Origin: Clostridium homopropionicum DSM 5847
GTDB taxonomy: Bacteria > Bacillota > Clostridia > Clostridiales > Clostridiaceae
Assembly (NCBI RefSeq): GCF_001263795.1
Contig: NZ_LHUR01000021.1
Span: 1 to 64,000, forward strand
DNA: 64,000 nt
Reading direction: 5' to 3'
Shown: positions 35,177 through 43,616 of the stretch, one piece after another
How the letters are laid out: each line of letters opens with the position of its first letter
Numbering within the stretch: position 1 is the first letter of the stretch
The notes under the pieces: generated by a model
Seen by the model: only the letters and a program-made list of their open reading frames with translations
Database searches by the model: none
What the model was told of the DNA's origin: nothing
Made by a program: the position numbers and the translations under genes

Positions 35177-35298
35177 ACACCTAACCTCACTTTACTACAG
35201 TATATCACAAAATAATTTCATCCCCTTTATTAACATAATATTTAGAATTTATATATTAATTTTTAATATCCCCATTACTAATTAAATATACTATAAAG

Positions 35299-36324
35299 CT
35301 ATTTTTTTAATAAGATACTTATCAAACTAATTGCACAAATTATTTGAACTGCTGCAAGAGTTATTGCATAATAAGATGCCCTTGCTCCTTGTTTTAATAA
35401 TTCTCTAAAGTTAACCCTCATTCCTATTCCTGCTAAGGCTATTATTTCAAAAATGTTACTAACTTTCTTGAACATTTTAGATACTTCTGGAGATATAATT
35501 CCAATGGTAAATAGAAAACACATAATGAAAAATCCAATTACATACCAAGGTATCTTAACTATCTTACCTTTACTACTTTTATTTTGTAAGTTCCCCTCCC
35601 TTGAAGTTCTATTTTTTAGATTACCTAGCACTATAACAACAACTACAAGAAATATAATACGAACTATCTTAAATACAGTTGCCAAATCCTTTACTCCCTC
35701 ATTAACTAAGCTTCCACTGGCAACAACCTGTCCAACAGATTGAAGAACTCCTCCTATTAAAGCAGAGGTTTTTAAAGTGTCTAAAGAAAATATTAATTTC
35801 CCAAGAAGAGGTAACAAAAGCATAAGAACAGTTCCTGTAACATTTACTATTGTAATAGTGATACCCTTGTCCTTATCATCAGCATTTATAACCGGAGCAG
35901 TTGCCGCTATAGCAGAAGAACCACAAACGGCATTTCCACTGGCCATAAGATAACGAAAGTTTTCTGAAAAACCTAGCTTTTTTCCTATAAAAATTGCCCC
36001 TATAATAGTTATACTCATTTGAATAATTATGAAAGTTACTCCCCTTAAGCCTAATTCCATTAAAGTTTGTGCACTTAAAGTTCCACCTAAAAGTATAATT
36101 GAATAAAACAATAAATTGCTTTCAGAAAACTTTGTGCCTTTAGATAATTCTTTTCTATTTCCAAAGGTATTCCCCACTGCCATTCCTATGAAAATAGCTA
36201 AGGATCCAGCCCCAACGCTCGGCATATATATTGCCATAAATTTACCTAAATAAGCTATTGCTATACAAATTAACAATCCAGGCAGGATTTCAAATATATC
36301 CTTTAAATTTATATTTTTCAACAT
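35299..36324 (-). CDS. YeiH-family putative sulfate exporter
   Basis: A 341-residue membrane protein with about ten helices. ASGNAVCGSSAIAATAPVINADDKDKG is the signature of the YeiH/UPF0324 family, whose members are proposed to export sulfate or other organosulfur anions. GGTLSAQTLMELGLRG and IGGVLQSVGQVVASGS are also family segments. It is divergent from a LysR-type gene 156 bp away, the same pairing as yeiE-yeiH in enteric bacteria, so that regulator probably controls it. The true substrate in clostridia is not known. Confidence 0.88.
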   Translation of the reverse strand: MLKNINLKDIFEILPGLLICIAIAYLGKFMAIYMPSVGAGSLAIFIGMAVGNTFGNRKELSKGTKFSESNLLFYSIILLGGTLSAQTLMELGLRGVTFIIIQMSITIIGAIFIGKKLGFSENFRYLMASGNAVCGSSAIAATAPVINADDKDKGITITIVNVTGTVLMLLLPLLGKLIFSLDTLKTSALIGGVLQSVGQVVASGSLVNEGVKDLATVFKIVRIIFLVVVVIVLGNLKNRTSREGNLQNKSSKGKIVKIPWYVIGFFIMCFLFTIGIISPEVSKMFKKVSNIFEIIALAGIGMRVNFRELLKQGARASYYAITLAAVQIICAISLISILLKK

Positions 36325-36480
36325 AGATCATTCCCCTTTGTGCAAATTAATTTTAAGTACTTAAAATATAAATGAATTTTTGTATATTTTAAAGTATAAT
36401 AAAACTATAGCCATAAGTAAAATATATATATTTAATAATAATCATTAATAATTCTAATGATTTTACAGGAGGTGAATAGT

Positions 36481-37356
36481 TTGCTTGAAGAATTAAAAAC
36501 CTTTATTTCTGTTGTTTATTATAAAAGCTTTACTATGGCAGCTAAAGAAATTAACTTATCTCAACCTAGTGTAAGCTTACATATAAAGCACCTAGAAGAA
36601 TATTTCCAAACCACCTTAATTAAACGTTCAGTTAAACAAAAGAATATTATTATTACCGAAAGCGGAAAATTACTATATGATCGTTCAAAGGAAATTGTTA
36701 GATTACTTGAAGAAACAAGAGAAGAGCTTTTGGACTATTCAAAAGTTGTAAAGGGGCATCTAAAAATCGGAGCTAGCTTTACCATAGGTGAATATTTTTT
36801 ACCTTCCTTTTTAGGAAAGTTCTCTAAAAAATATCCAAACCTAGACTTGTCTGTTACTATAGAAAATACTCAACATATATGTGAGAAGGTTAAAAATCTG
36901 GAATTAGATTTAGGGCTAGTAGAAGGTATGGTACCCTCAAACAGCTTCATACATGATTATTTTTATAAAGATACAATGGTTTTAGCCTTACCTTACAATC
37001 ATCCTCTTTCAAAAATATCCTTCTGTCCTGATAATTTTCAGAACTTGACTTGGATAAGCCGTGAAGAAGGCTCAGGTACCGGTGAGTATCTTCACTTTTT
37101 CTTATCCTCTAATAATATCATTCCCAAAAATATAATGATTTTCGGAAGCAACTATGCAGTAAAGGAAGCTGTAAGAAATAATTTAGGAGCTACCATAATC
37201 TCTGCCTTTGTGCTGGACAATCCAATAAAAAACAAAGAAGTATCTGTAGTAGATACTTCAAAAGAGTATAATCGTAATTTTTCGTATATATTATCCAAAG
37301 AAAACTCCAGCTTAAAAACTATTAAAGTATTTATCGAAATGCTTAAAGGGCAATGA
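36481..37356 (+). CDS. LysR-family transcriptional regulator
   Basis: A 291-residue regulator. Residues 1-60 hold the winged HTH: FTMAAKEINLSQPSVSLHIKHLEEYFQTTLIKRS. The rest is a periplasmic-binding-protein-like effector domain. I place the start at the TTG at 36481, since AGGAGGTG lies 7 bases upstream; an upstream ATG at 36457 overlaps that site. It is divergent from the YeiH exporter, so it is likely its activator, as YeiE is of YeiH. Its final bases and argB's end meet tail to tail in a shared hairpin at 37348-37379. Confidence 0.88.
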   Translation: MLEELKTFISVVYYKSFTMAAKEINLSQPSVSLHIKHLEEYFQTTLIKRSVKQKNIIITESGKLLYDRSKEIVRLLEETREELLDYSKVVKGHLKIGASFTIGEYFLPSFLGKFSKKYPNLDLSVTIENTQHICEKVKNLELDLGLVEGMVPSNSFIHDYFYKDTMVLALPYNHPLSKISFCPDNFQNLTWISREEGSGTGEYLHFFLSSNNIIPKNIMIFGSNYAVKEAVRNNLGATIISAFVLDNPIKNKEVSVVDTSKEYNRNFSYILSKENSSLKTIKVFIEMLKGQ

Positions 37357-37379
37357 TTTTATCAATAAATCATTGTCCC
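37348..37379. terminator. Shared convergent terminator, LysR gene and argB
   Basis: A 12-bp stem GGGCAATGATTT/AAATCATTGTCCC that includes the stop codons of both genes. The genes are only 5 bp apart. U runs are poor, so efficiency is uncertain. Confidence 0.55.
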
Positions 37380-38240
37380 TACACCTTCGTTTGAAAAAAT
37401 TTCAAGCAATAAGGAGTGAGTTACTCTCCCATCGATAATATGGGTTCTTTTTACCCCGCCATTCGCTGCTTCAATGCAGCAGTCAATTTTAGGAATCATT
37501 CCTCCAGAAATAACCTTTCTTTTGATTAATTCAGGTATATCCTCAACCTTTAGCTGGGGTATTAAAGTACTTTCATCCTTTGGGTCTGTTAGTACCCCAG
37601 GAACGTCCGTAATTAGAATGAACTTTTCAGCGTTTAGCTTCACACTTATTTTTGCTGCAGCTAAATCTGCATTTATATTATAAACTTTTCCATCTTCTTT
37701 TCCAAGAGCAACTGTTGAAATAACTGGTATGTAGCCTCCATTTAAACAGTTTTCTATAATTGCATCATCAACTTCAACTACATTTCCTACATATCCGATA
37801 TCTGCTCCATCCTTGCCTTTCATTTTTTCTGCCTTTAATAGACCTGCATCTATTCCGCAAAGTCCTACAGCTTTTCCACCATTTTTGTGAATTAAAGAAA
37901 CCAAATCCTTGTTAACCTTTCCTGCAAGAACCATCTGTACAACATCTATAGTTTCTTCATCTGTTACTCTTAGACCATTTATAAATTCACTCTTCTTCCC
38001 GATCTTATTTAGAAAATCATTAATTTCTGGTCCTCCACCATGAACAATAACAACTCTAATTCCAACACAGTTCATTAGTACAATATCTCTAATAACTGTA
38101 TTTTTTAAATCTTCATTTATCATAGCGTTGCCGCCATACTTTATTACAACAGTTTTCCCATTGAATCTTTGAATATATGGCAATGCTTGAATTAAAATAT
38201 CTGCTCTTTGAACATTTGTATCACTATCTTTGCTAAACAT
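37362..38240 (-). CDS. argB: Acetylglutamate kinase
   Basis: A 292-residue amino acid kinase that phosphorylates N-acetylglutamate, the second step of arginine synthesis. VVIKYGGNAM is the ATP phosphate-binding Lys/Gly loop, VIVHGGGPEIN binds substrate, and ITDVPGVLTDPKDESTLI and SGGMIPKIDCCIEAANGGV are conserved family segments. The long N-terminus with an extra helix is typical of Arg-inhibited, hexameric forms. It stands alone here, with no argC, argJ or argD next to it. Confidence 0.96.
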   Translation of the reverse strand: MFSKDSDTNVQRADILIQALPYIQRFNGKTVVIKYGGNAMINEDLKNTVIRDIVLMNCVGIRVVIVHGGGPEINDFLNKIGKKSEFINGLRVTDEETIDVVQMVLAGKVNKDLVSLIHKNGGKAVGLCGIDAGLLKAEKMKGKDGADIGYVGNVVEVDDAIIENCLNGGYIPVISTVALGKEDGKVYNINADLAAAKISVKLNAEKFILITDVPGVLTDPKDESTLIPQLKVEDIPELIKRKVISGGMIPKIDCCIEAANGGVKRTHIIDGRVTHSLLLEIFSNEGVGTMIY

Positions 38241-38301
38241 TAGAAAGCCCCCTATAGGTAATGTAAATTATTATATGAATAATTATACACCTTAATACAA
38301 A

Positions 38302-39834
38302 TTATTCAACACTTATTCTAAGGTCAGCACCTATTACTCCACTACAAATTCCCTTGTCCATTATTGGCATTGAAACTGTTATACAAGGATTGTGAGTAAT
38401 TGCAGAAATATACAAGGAAGAAACAAATTCTTTACCCTCAATACTTTCCTTAAACCATTCTCTAACCTTTGCATTTACAATTCCAGCTGGAGGATTAGAA
38501 TATATAAACTTTCCTTTGCTATCATTGGTCCATATAGCTTCGATAAAATCATATTTACTCATAAACTTATCTAAAACATCTTTATGAAAATTGTATTCTA
38601 ATGCTGTGAAGCTTTCTAAAGACAATATTTCACTTTTTATTAAATTTAAAGCATTCTCTGCACTAGCCTGAAACTTTTGAGAATTACTTTCTAATAAATT
38701 AATATCTGCTTTTTCCACAAGAGATGAAAGATTTTGAGAAACCTTGTTAATAAATTCTCCCATAGCGCTTATATCCTTAATATTGTCATTTTGTTTTATT
38801 ATAGATTCATTAACATCTTTAACGCTTTCCCTTAAATCATCAACAGATTCTTCAACTACATTTATTTTTCCATTTATACTGTTTACTAAACCATATACTT
38901 TATCTGAACTATCTATAATGTTTGTTATCTTAACCTGTACTACATCGTAGGAATCTTTGATACTATTTAAGCTGCTTTCAATGTTTTCTGAGCATTCTAC
39001 ACTTTTTTTCACATTTAACACATTAGGTTTAACAGCTTCAATAACATGAGATACCTGATTAGTTATTTTGTATACCAGTTCAGAAATTAATGCTACTGAT
39101 TTTTTGCTATCTTCAGATAGCTTTCCTATTTCATTAGCCACTACCGCAAAGCCTTTTCCTGCTACTCCTGCTCTGGCAGATTCAATTGATGCATTAAGAG
39201 CTAACAGCTGAGTTTGTCCAGCAATCTTAGCTACTGTCTCAAGAATAGATTTAATCTCATTAGAAGTATCCTTTAATTCTTCAATATACTTTACTGTAAC
39301 ATCAGTAGATTTTTCAATATCCTTTACATAATCTACTATTCCCATGATTTCAGAAAGGCTGTTATCTATTATCTCTTTTGACTTTATACTAGTATTATCC
39401 ATATCATTTGAAGATATTTTTATATTTTCAAGCATTATTGCAACATTTTTTATCTCATCTATTACTAATTTTATATCCTCATAACTGCAAGTATTTAGTT
39501 TTTCCATCTCTATTGCTTCTTTTGTAAGTTTCTCAGTAAAATTAATACTCTCATTTAAAGTAAATGTTAATTGTTGTGATACAGAACTTACTTGATTTCC
39601 AATAACTTGACTTTCAAAAACATTCTGTATTAAGTTGTTTCTTAATTCATCAACCTTATAAAATATATCCTTTAATATTCCGTTTAAATTGTCCTTCTTT
39701 ATAGTATAAGAATAATTCCCTTTAGATATTTCTGATACATATTCTCTTAGTATTACAAGGTTTTTATTTACCTTATACCTGCTTAAAACAACTATTAATA
39801 AAATTACTCCTAAAAATAAGATAACTGCATACAT
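38302..39834 (-). CDS. Methyl-accepting chemotaxis protein with C-terminal sensor domain
   Basis: A 510-residue chemoreceptor. One TM helix covers residues 1-18, and a HAMP-like linker (about 19-60) precedes the coiled-coil methylation and signalling region (about 65-375). The hairpin tip reads IAGQTQLLALNASIESARAGVAGKGFAVVANEIGKLSEDS. The last 120 residues (YDFIEAIWTNDSKGKFIYSNP ... GVIGADLRIS) look like a Cache/PDC ligand domain placed after the signalling part and thus cytoplasmic. This layout is unusual; most Cache domains are N-terminal and extracellular. It has no partner che genes here. Confidence 0.88.
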   Translation of the reverse strand: MYAVILFLGVILLIVVLSRYKVNKNLVILREYVSEISKGNYSYTIKKDNLNGILKDIFYKVDELRNNLIQNVFESQVIGNQVSSVSQQLTFTLNESINFTEKLTKEAIEMEKLNTCSYEDIKLVIDEIKNVAIMLENIKISSNDMDNTSIKSKEIIDNSLSEIMGIVDYVKDIEKSTDVTVKYIEELKDTSNEIKSILETVAKIAGQTQLLALNASIESARAGVAGKGFAVVANEIGKLSEDSKKSVALISELVYKITNQVSHVIEAVKPNVLNVKKSVECSENIESSLNSIKDSYDVVQVKITNIIDSSDKVYGLVNSINGKINVVEESVDDLRESVKDVNESIIKQNDNIKDISAMGEFINKVSQNLSSLVEKADINLLESNSQKFQASAENALNLIKSEILSLESFTALEYNFHKDVLDKFMSKYDFIEAIWTNDSKGKFIYSNPPAGIVNAKVREWFKESIEGKEFVSSLYISAITHNPCITVSMPIMDKGICSGVIGADLRISVE

Positions 39835-39887
39835 TATAATCCCCCTTCCAAAAACGAATATATTAATAACGGTACATATTTAATCAC

Positions 39888-39923
39888 AAATTATTAATAT
39901 ATTGTTCGCTTTATTAATAATTT
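39888..39923. repeat. Inverted repeat upstream of the chemoreceptor gene
   Basis: AAATTATTAATA (39888-39899) and TATTAATAATTT (39912-39923), a perfect 12-bp inverted repeat. A further TATTAATA lies at 39860-39867. It may be an operator or a simple AT-rich hairpin. Confidence 0.4.
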
Positions 39924-40014
39924 CATATTTATATTATAGCATAATATTAAATTATTAAAAATGTTTATCTTTATAAACCAGGGATAATTTTAAAATATAT
40001 TGCAGTTGCTATAT

Positions 40015-41877
40015 CTAATTTAAAATTGAATATATATCAGAAAATTCTATATTAATTCTTTCCACATTAGTTTCAAAAATCGTATTTTTCATGTGATCTT
40101 CTATATTAATTACTTCTACAGGAAGCTCAATAGTAAACTCGCTGCCGACACCCTCTTTACTTGAAACACTTATTTTACCACCGTGCATTTCTACAAAGGA
40201 TTTTACTATATATAGTCCTATGCCAGAGCCTTCATTTGGTCTTGATAGAGATTTATTTACTTGTCCAAAACGCTCAAAAATAAAATCCAATTTATCTTCT
40301 GGTACTCCATCTCCTTCATCTTTTATGGATATAGCAATTGTCGATCCTTTATCCTGAAAACTAACTAAAATTTTTCCTCCTGATGGAGAATATTTAAAGG
40401 CATTAGATAGTAAGTTTAAAATTATTCTTTCTATTTTATCGTGGTCGAAAGCCATTACCTTCTCTTCCACGTCGGTGTCAAAAATAAGTTCTATATCTTT
40501 ACTTTCTATATAAGCAGCTACTGAAAGAGTAATATCTTCAACTACTCTTACAATATTGTCATTTACCTTATTCAAGGTTAAAAATCCTGAATCTAATTTA
40601 GTTACATCAAGAAGATTATTAACTAACCTTATAAGCCTAAAACAATTTTGCTTCATCATATTTACATAAGATTTGCATTTATTTATACTTTTCTCGCTAT
40701 AATCATCAAAATATATGTGCATAGTTTGAAGAGCTACATAAATAACATTTATTGGTGTCTTTAACTCATGAGAAATATTTGTTAAAAATTCAGTAATAAG
40801 GGCATTATACTCTCTTGTTTCATTTAAAAGCTTCTCATTGGTTTCTATATCCTTCATCAGGTTTTGTATTTGTTTTTCAGAGCTTATATCAAGTAAAAAG
40901 GTTAGTACTGCTGGCTTACCTTCATAAATAAAAAATGACGAAGTATTACGTACCGAAATAGCATTTCCTAAATAGTCTATTATATCTTCATCTTCTATAA
41001 CATTTGATAAATTATTATTGCATATATCTATATACTTATTTTTTATTTTTTCCTTATCTTCTGTGGGATAGTGCTCATACATAAATATTTCGTTTAACTT
41101 TTCCGCATTCTCATAGCCTAAAAGCTTTGCTGCCCTTTCATTAGCATAAAATATTTGCCCATCTTTATGTACTAGAATAGCATTTTGTGCATTTTCAAAT
41201 AACATCTCAAAGCATATGTTATTTTTTAATAGAGCCTCCTCAATGTCATGTCTACTTTTGTGGCTTTCTTCTAATTCATTACTTAATATGTTAATCTGCT
41301 CAGTAGTTCGCAGCTTATATTCTTTTTCAAAATCCACGTAATATCCAAGAATCCAGGTTATAAATACATAGATTCCAGTAATAATTAAATCCCCTTCAAA
41401 ATTATTATTAATTCCATTTATAATAGGAGCATATAAAAAATCAAAGCCTAGTATTATAAAAGAAGAAATTAGAGTTGTAACCATTCCATAACGTAAGCCA
41501 TATTGAATAACAGAGGTTATAATTAAAAGTAAGAATATGTATTTCACTTCACTTTCATAGGAATTAGAAAGGTACATGGAGAATGATAAAAAAGCTACGA
41601 AGAAGGATATTTCAATCCATGAAAATGCATCATACTTTTGATTTTTATATATCATTTTTTTACGCATAACAATCCAAAATATATATATTAGTATTGTATT
41701 ACATATTAACAATATCATTGCTTGTAAATTAAAAGCTCCATTACTTCCACCAAATAACGACCAATAATTTGGCAGGTTTTTATATATAGTAATTTCAGCA
41801 AAAAATATCATAGCAATTTTTACAATCAATATCATTATACCTATATTTTTTTCACTTACTTCACTGGTCCCTTTCAT
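40015..41877 (-). CDS. Membrane sensor histidine kinase with PAS domain
   Basis: A 620-residue kinase. Residues 1-185 hold about six membrane helices (MASE-like). A PAS domain spans about 215-335 (NAILVHKDGQIFYANERAAKLLGYENAEKL). The phosphoaccepting His lies in FLTNISHELKTPINVIYVAL. The ATP-binding domain has NLLSNAFKYSPSGGKI, GDGVPEDKLDFIFERFGQ and GSGIGLYIVKSFVEMHGG. This is a HisKA-type kinase, not the HPK10 type of AgrC. It lies 107 bp downstream of agrD, but the strong hairpin at 41919-41956 separates them. No response regulator is adjacent, so its partner is unknown. Confidence 0.9.
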   Translation of the reverse strand: MKGTSEVSEKNIGIMILIVKIAMIFFAEITIYKNLPNYWSLFGGSNGAFNLQAMILLICNTILIYIFWIVMRKKMIYKNQKYDAFSWIEISFFVAFLSFSMYLSNSYESEVKYIFLLLIITSVIQYGLRYGMVTTLISSFIILGFDFLYAPIINGINNNFEGDLIITGIYVFITWILGYYVDFEKEYKLRTTEQINILSNELEESHKSRHDIEEALLKNNICFEMLFENAQNAILVHKDGQIFYANERAAKLLGYENAEKLNEIFMYEHYPTEDKEKIKNKYIDICNNNLSNVIEDEDIIDYLGNAISVRNTSSFFIYEGKPAVLTFLLDISSEKQIQNLMKDIETNEKLLNETREYNALITEFLTNISHELKTPINVIYVALQTMHIYFDDYSEKSINKCKSYVNMMKQNCFRLIRLVNNLLDVTKLDSGFLTLNKVNDNIVRVVEDITLSVAAYIESKDIELIFDTDVEEKVMAFDHDKIERIILNLLSNAFKYSPSGGKILVSFQDKGSTIAISIKDEGDGVPEDKLDFIFERFGQVNKSLSRPNEGSGIGLYIVKSFVEMHGGKISVSSKEGVGSEFTIELPVEVINIEDHMKNTIFETNVERINIEFSDIYSILN

Positions 41878-41918
41878 TTGTTACCTCCAAATACCATAAA
41901 AATACTTAAAACATCTCA

Positions 41919-41956
41919 CACATAGAAGATATGATTAATACCATATCTTCTATGTG
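41919..41956 (-). terminator. Terminator after agrD
   Basis: A perfect 15-bp stem CACATAGAAGATATG/CATATCTTCTATGTG with an 8-nt loop and a T run on the minus strand. It ends the agr operon before the histidine kinase gene. Confidence 0.8.
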
Positions 41957-41983
41957 AAGGATGTTTTTCTAGTAATTATTTAA

Positions 41984-42106
41984 TTACTTTCTTAAAGCTT
42001 CTGGTTCTTCTGGTTGATAGTATGCATATACACATGCTGATGCAGATATTGATAAAGCCATAACAGTGCAGATACTTGCAATAAGTGCTACCATTTTTCT
42101 TTTCAT
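41984..42106 (-). CDS. agrD: AgrD-type cyclic lactone autoinducer peptide precursor
   Basis: A 40-residue peptide starting MKRKMVALIASICTV. A basic, hydrophobic N-terminal leader is followed by SASACVYAYYQPEEPEALRK. The conserved Cys and the QPEEP motif after it are the hallmarks of clostridial AgrD. By analogy with Clostridium perfringens AgrD, the mature signal is probably the five-residue thiolactone CVYAY, cut by AgrB after the second residue of YY. The start is 2 bp past the agrB stop; AGGAGG is inside the agrB end, so translation is coupled. The gene is too short for ordinary ORF calling. Processing sites are inferred. Confidence 0.9.
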   Translation of the reverse strand: MKRKMVALIASICTVMALSISASACVYAYYQPEEPEALRK

Positions 42107-42107
42107 T

Positions 42108-42770
42108 TTAATTACCTCCTAAAATATATTTTAAACCAGCGTCAACCTTATTTAAAATCACTGCTCCAATGCTTGTAAGTGTAATTGCTTGCCACAAGGC
42201 ACCAAATGCAATACATTGAAAAGCCTTAAAATACATTAAATTTCCATATGCCGAGTAAAATTCTATTAGAGTTATCATACAAAGCATATAAAAACAAATA
42301 AGTATTATGGAGTAAAGTTTGAAGCGCTGTTTTATAACAGGATTAGTAATAGGCTTCTTAAGACTATCCACAGGTGCATTCTTTATGATAATTATAAGAG
42401 CTATCAATACACAAACAATACCAACTATTATCATAATTGAAGTATCGATGCTGATCAGAATTTTGTCCATGATAATTCCAAACCCAACTGATATAGTTGT
42501 TCCTATTATTACACATATATTAGGAGCAGAAGCATGTACGCCACCTGAATATTTTCTTAGTGCACTTATAATAATTGAAAATAGCATAGCCTCATAAAAT
42601 ACTCCAAATATTAAACCAAAAATAGCAGTCCACCCTATACTCCAAACTATCTGCAGTAGACTAATAGCACCATATACTATAATTTTCTCTTGATTTTCAT
42701 CAATGTTTAAAATCTTTCTTGATTTTATTCCTATATTACTAGCTACTCTTTCCGTTAGAAACACTATCAA
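42108..42770 (-). CDS. agrB: AgrB-type autoinducer-processing membrane protease
   Basis: A 220-residue integral membrane cysteine protease that removes the AgrD C-terminus and helps form the thiolactone. The segment LRKYSGGVHASAPNICVIIG contains the catalytic His79 and Cys86, spaced as in AgrB. About six hydrophobic segments follow. The first 32 bp overlap the gene upstream, and agrD begins 2 bp after the stop. The length is close to that of other AgrB proteins. Confidence 0.92.
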   Translation of the reverse strand: MIVFLTERVASNIGIKSRKILNIDENQEKIIVYGAISLLQIVWSIGWTAIFGLIFGVFYEAMLFSIIISALRKYSGGVHASAPNICVIIGTTISVGFGIIMDKILISIDTSIMIIVGIVCVLIALIIIIKNAPVDSLKKPITNPVIKQRFKLYSIILICFYMLCMITLIEFYSAYGNLMYFKAFQCIAFGALWQAITLTSIGAVILNKVDAGLKYILGGN

Positions 42771-43218
42771 TACCTTCTCTCTTTTTTAATAATTTATTAA
42801 TAAAGTAAATAAAAATAGTAAGTATAATTAGTGAAGGGGTGTACAAAATTAATTTCATCTCTATATTACTTAATTGAACTTCTATATTTATCTTAAATAT
42901 AGAGAGTAATAAATAGTTTAGCATTTCAGATGCTAATAGTAGTAAAGTCAACACTAATGTACTATAAACCCCTTTTATTATAGGTATCCCTATAACAATT
43001 AAAATACAAATAGTTAAAACATTATTCAGTATCGTATGTACCCCATAATGTATAGGAAGTTCTCTCACTCCAAAGGTAATTGCAGCTAAAATAAGAGTAG
43101 CAAATATATAATTCTTTAATTTAAACTTTTCCCTGGAAATCACATAAACTCCCCACATAAAAATCATCATTTCTGGAATAACTCTAAAAAAGAATTCAAT
43201 AGTTGCCAGTTTTAACAT
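42739..43218 (-). CDS. Membrane protein of the agr locus, AgrC sensor-like, no kinase
   Basis: A 159-residue protein with about five membrane helices and a short Lys-rich tail. The opening MLKLATIEFFFRVIPEMMIFMWGVYVISREKFKLK and the LPIHYGVHTILN segment resemble the N-terminal sensor part of AgrC and other HPK10 kinases, but no His box or ATP-binding domain follows. It overlaps agrB by 32 bp, so it is in the agr operon. It could be a kinase-less receptor, an immunity-like or modulator protein, or an AgrD-processing partner. The assignment to an AgrC-like fold is from pattern, not a search. Confidence 0.65.
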   Translation of the reverse strand: MLKLATIEFFFRVIPEMMIFMWGVYVISREKFKLKNYIFATLILAAITFGVRELPIHYGVHTILNNVLTICILIVIGIPIIKGVYSTLVLTLLLLASEMLNYLLLSIFKINIEVQLSNIEMKLILYTPSLIILTIFIYFINKLLKKREGIDSVSNGKSS

Positions 43219-43616
43219 ACTACAATTACCCCTTTAAACATCATTTTAGTCTTTATTAATTTTTTTTGAAAATTAATGTAAAATACATAATTAAAATATA
43301 TTCTTTGTTATAATTACCTTATATTGTATTATTCTACATCATTATCTAAAATCCTTTTTTTAAAATATTATTTTAAAAAAAGAATTTCGCCAAATTTTGC
43401 AATATACTTAATTTTATTGCTTTTTAACATTAATTATTATAATTTCATATTAAGTAAAATAATTCAAATATCCTATTGATAGCAGTATAATTATAGATAA
43501 CGTTTACAGAAAGGTAGTTAAATATATGTCAACAAAAAAGTTTAAGAAAATATTAAAGCCGATAATTTAAATTACCGGCTTTAATATTTAAGATAACTAT
43601 ATCATTTAATTTATCA
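43219..43616. other. 398-bp intergenic region between EAL gene and agr operon
   Basis: Very AT-rich. It should hold the promoter of the agr operon (minus strand), but I see no clear hexamers. On the plus strand TTCAAA, 17 bp and TATAAT (near 43462-43492) precede a 14-codon reading frame at 43526-43570 and the hairpin 43552-43585, which probably serves as the terminator of the EAL gene. Confidence 0.5.
43552..43585 (-). terminator. Terminator of the EAL-domain gene (possibly bidirectional)
   Basis: A 10-bp stem ATTAAAGCCG/CGGCTTTAAT with an AATTT/AAATT inner extension and a short U run on the minus strand. Confidence 0.65.

Noticed and set aside
40015-41877. The histidine kinase read as AgrC
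   Set aside because: AgrC kinases are HPK10 type with an RHDF-like His box; this one has ISHELKTP and a PAS domain and is separated from agrD by a terminator.
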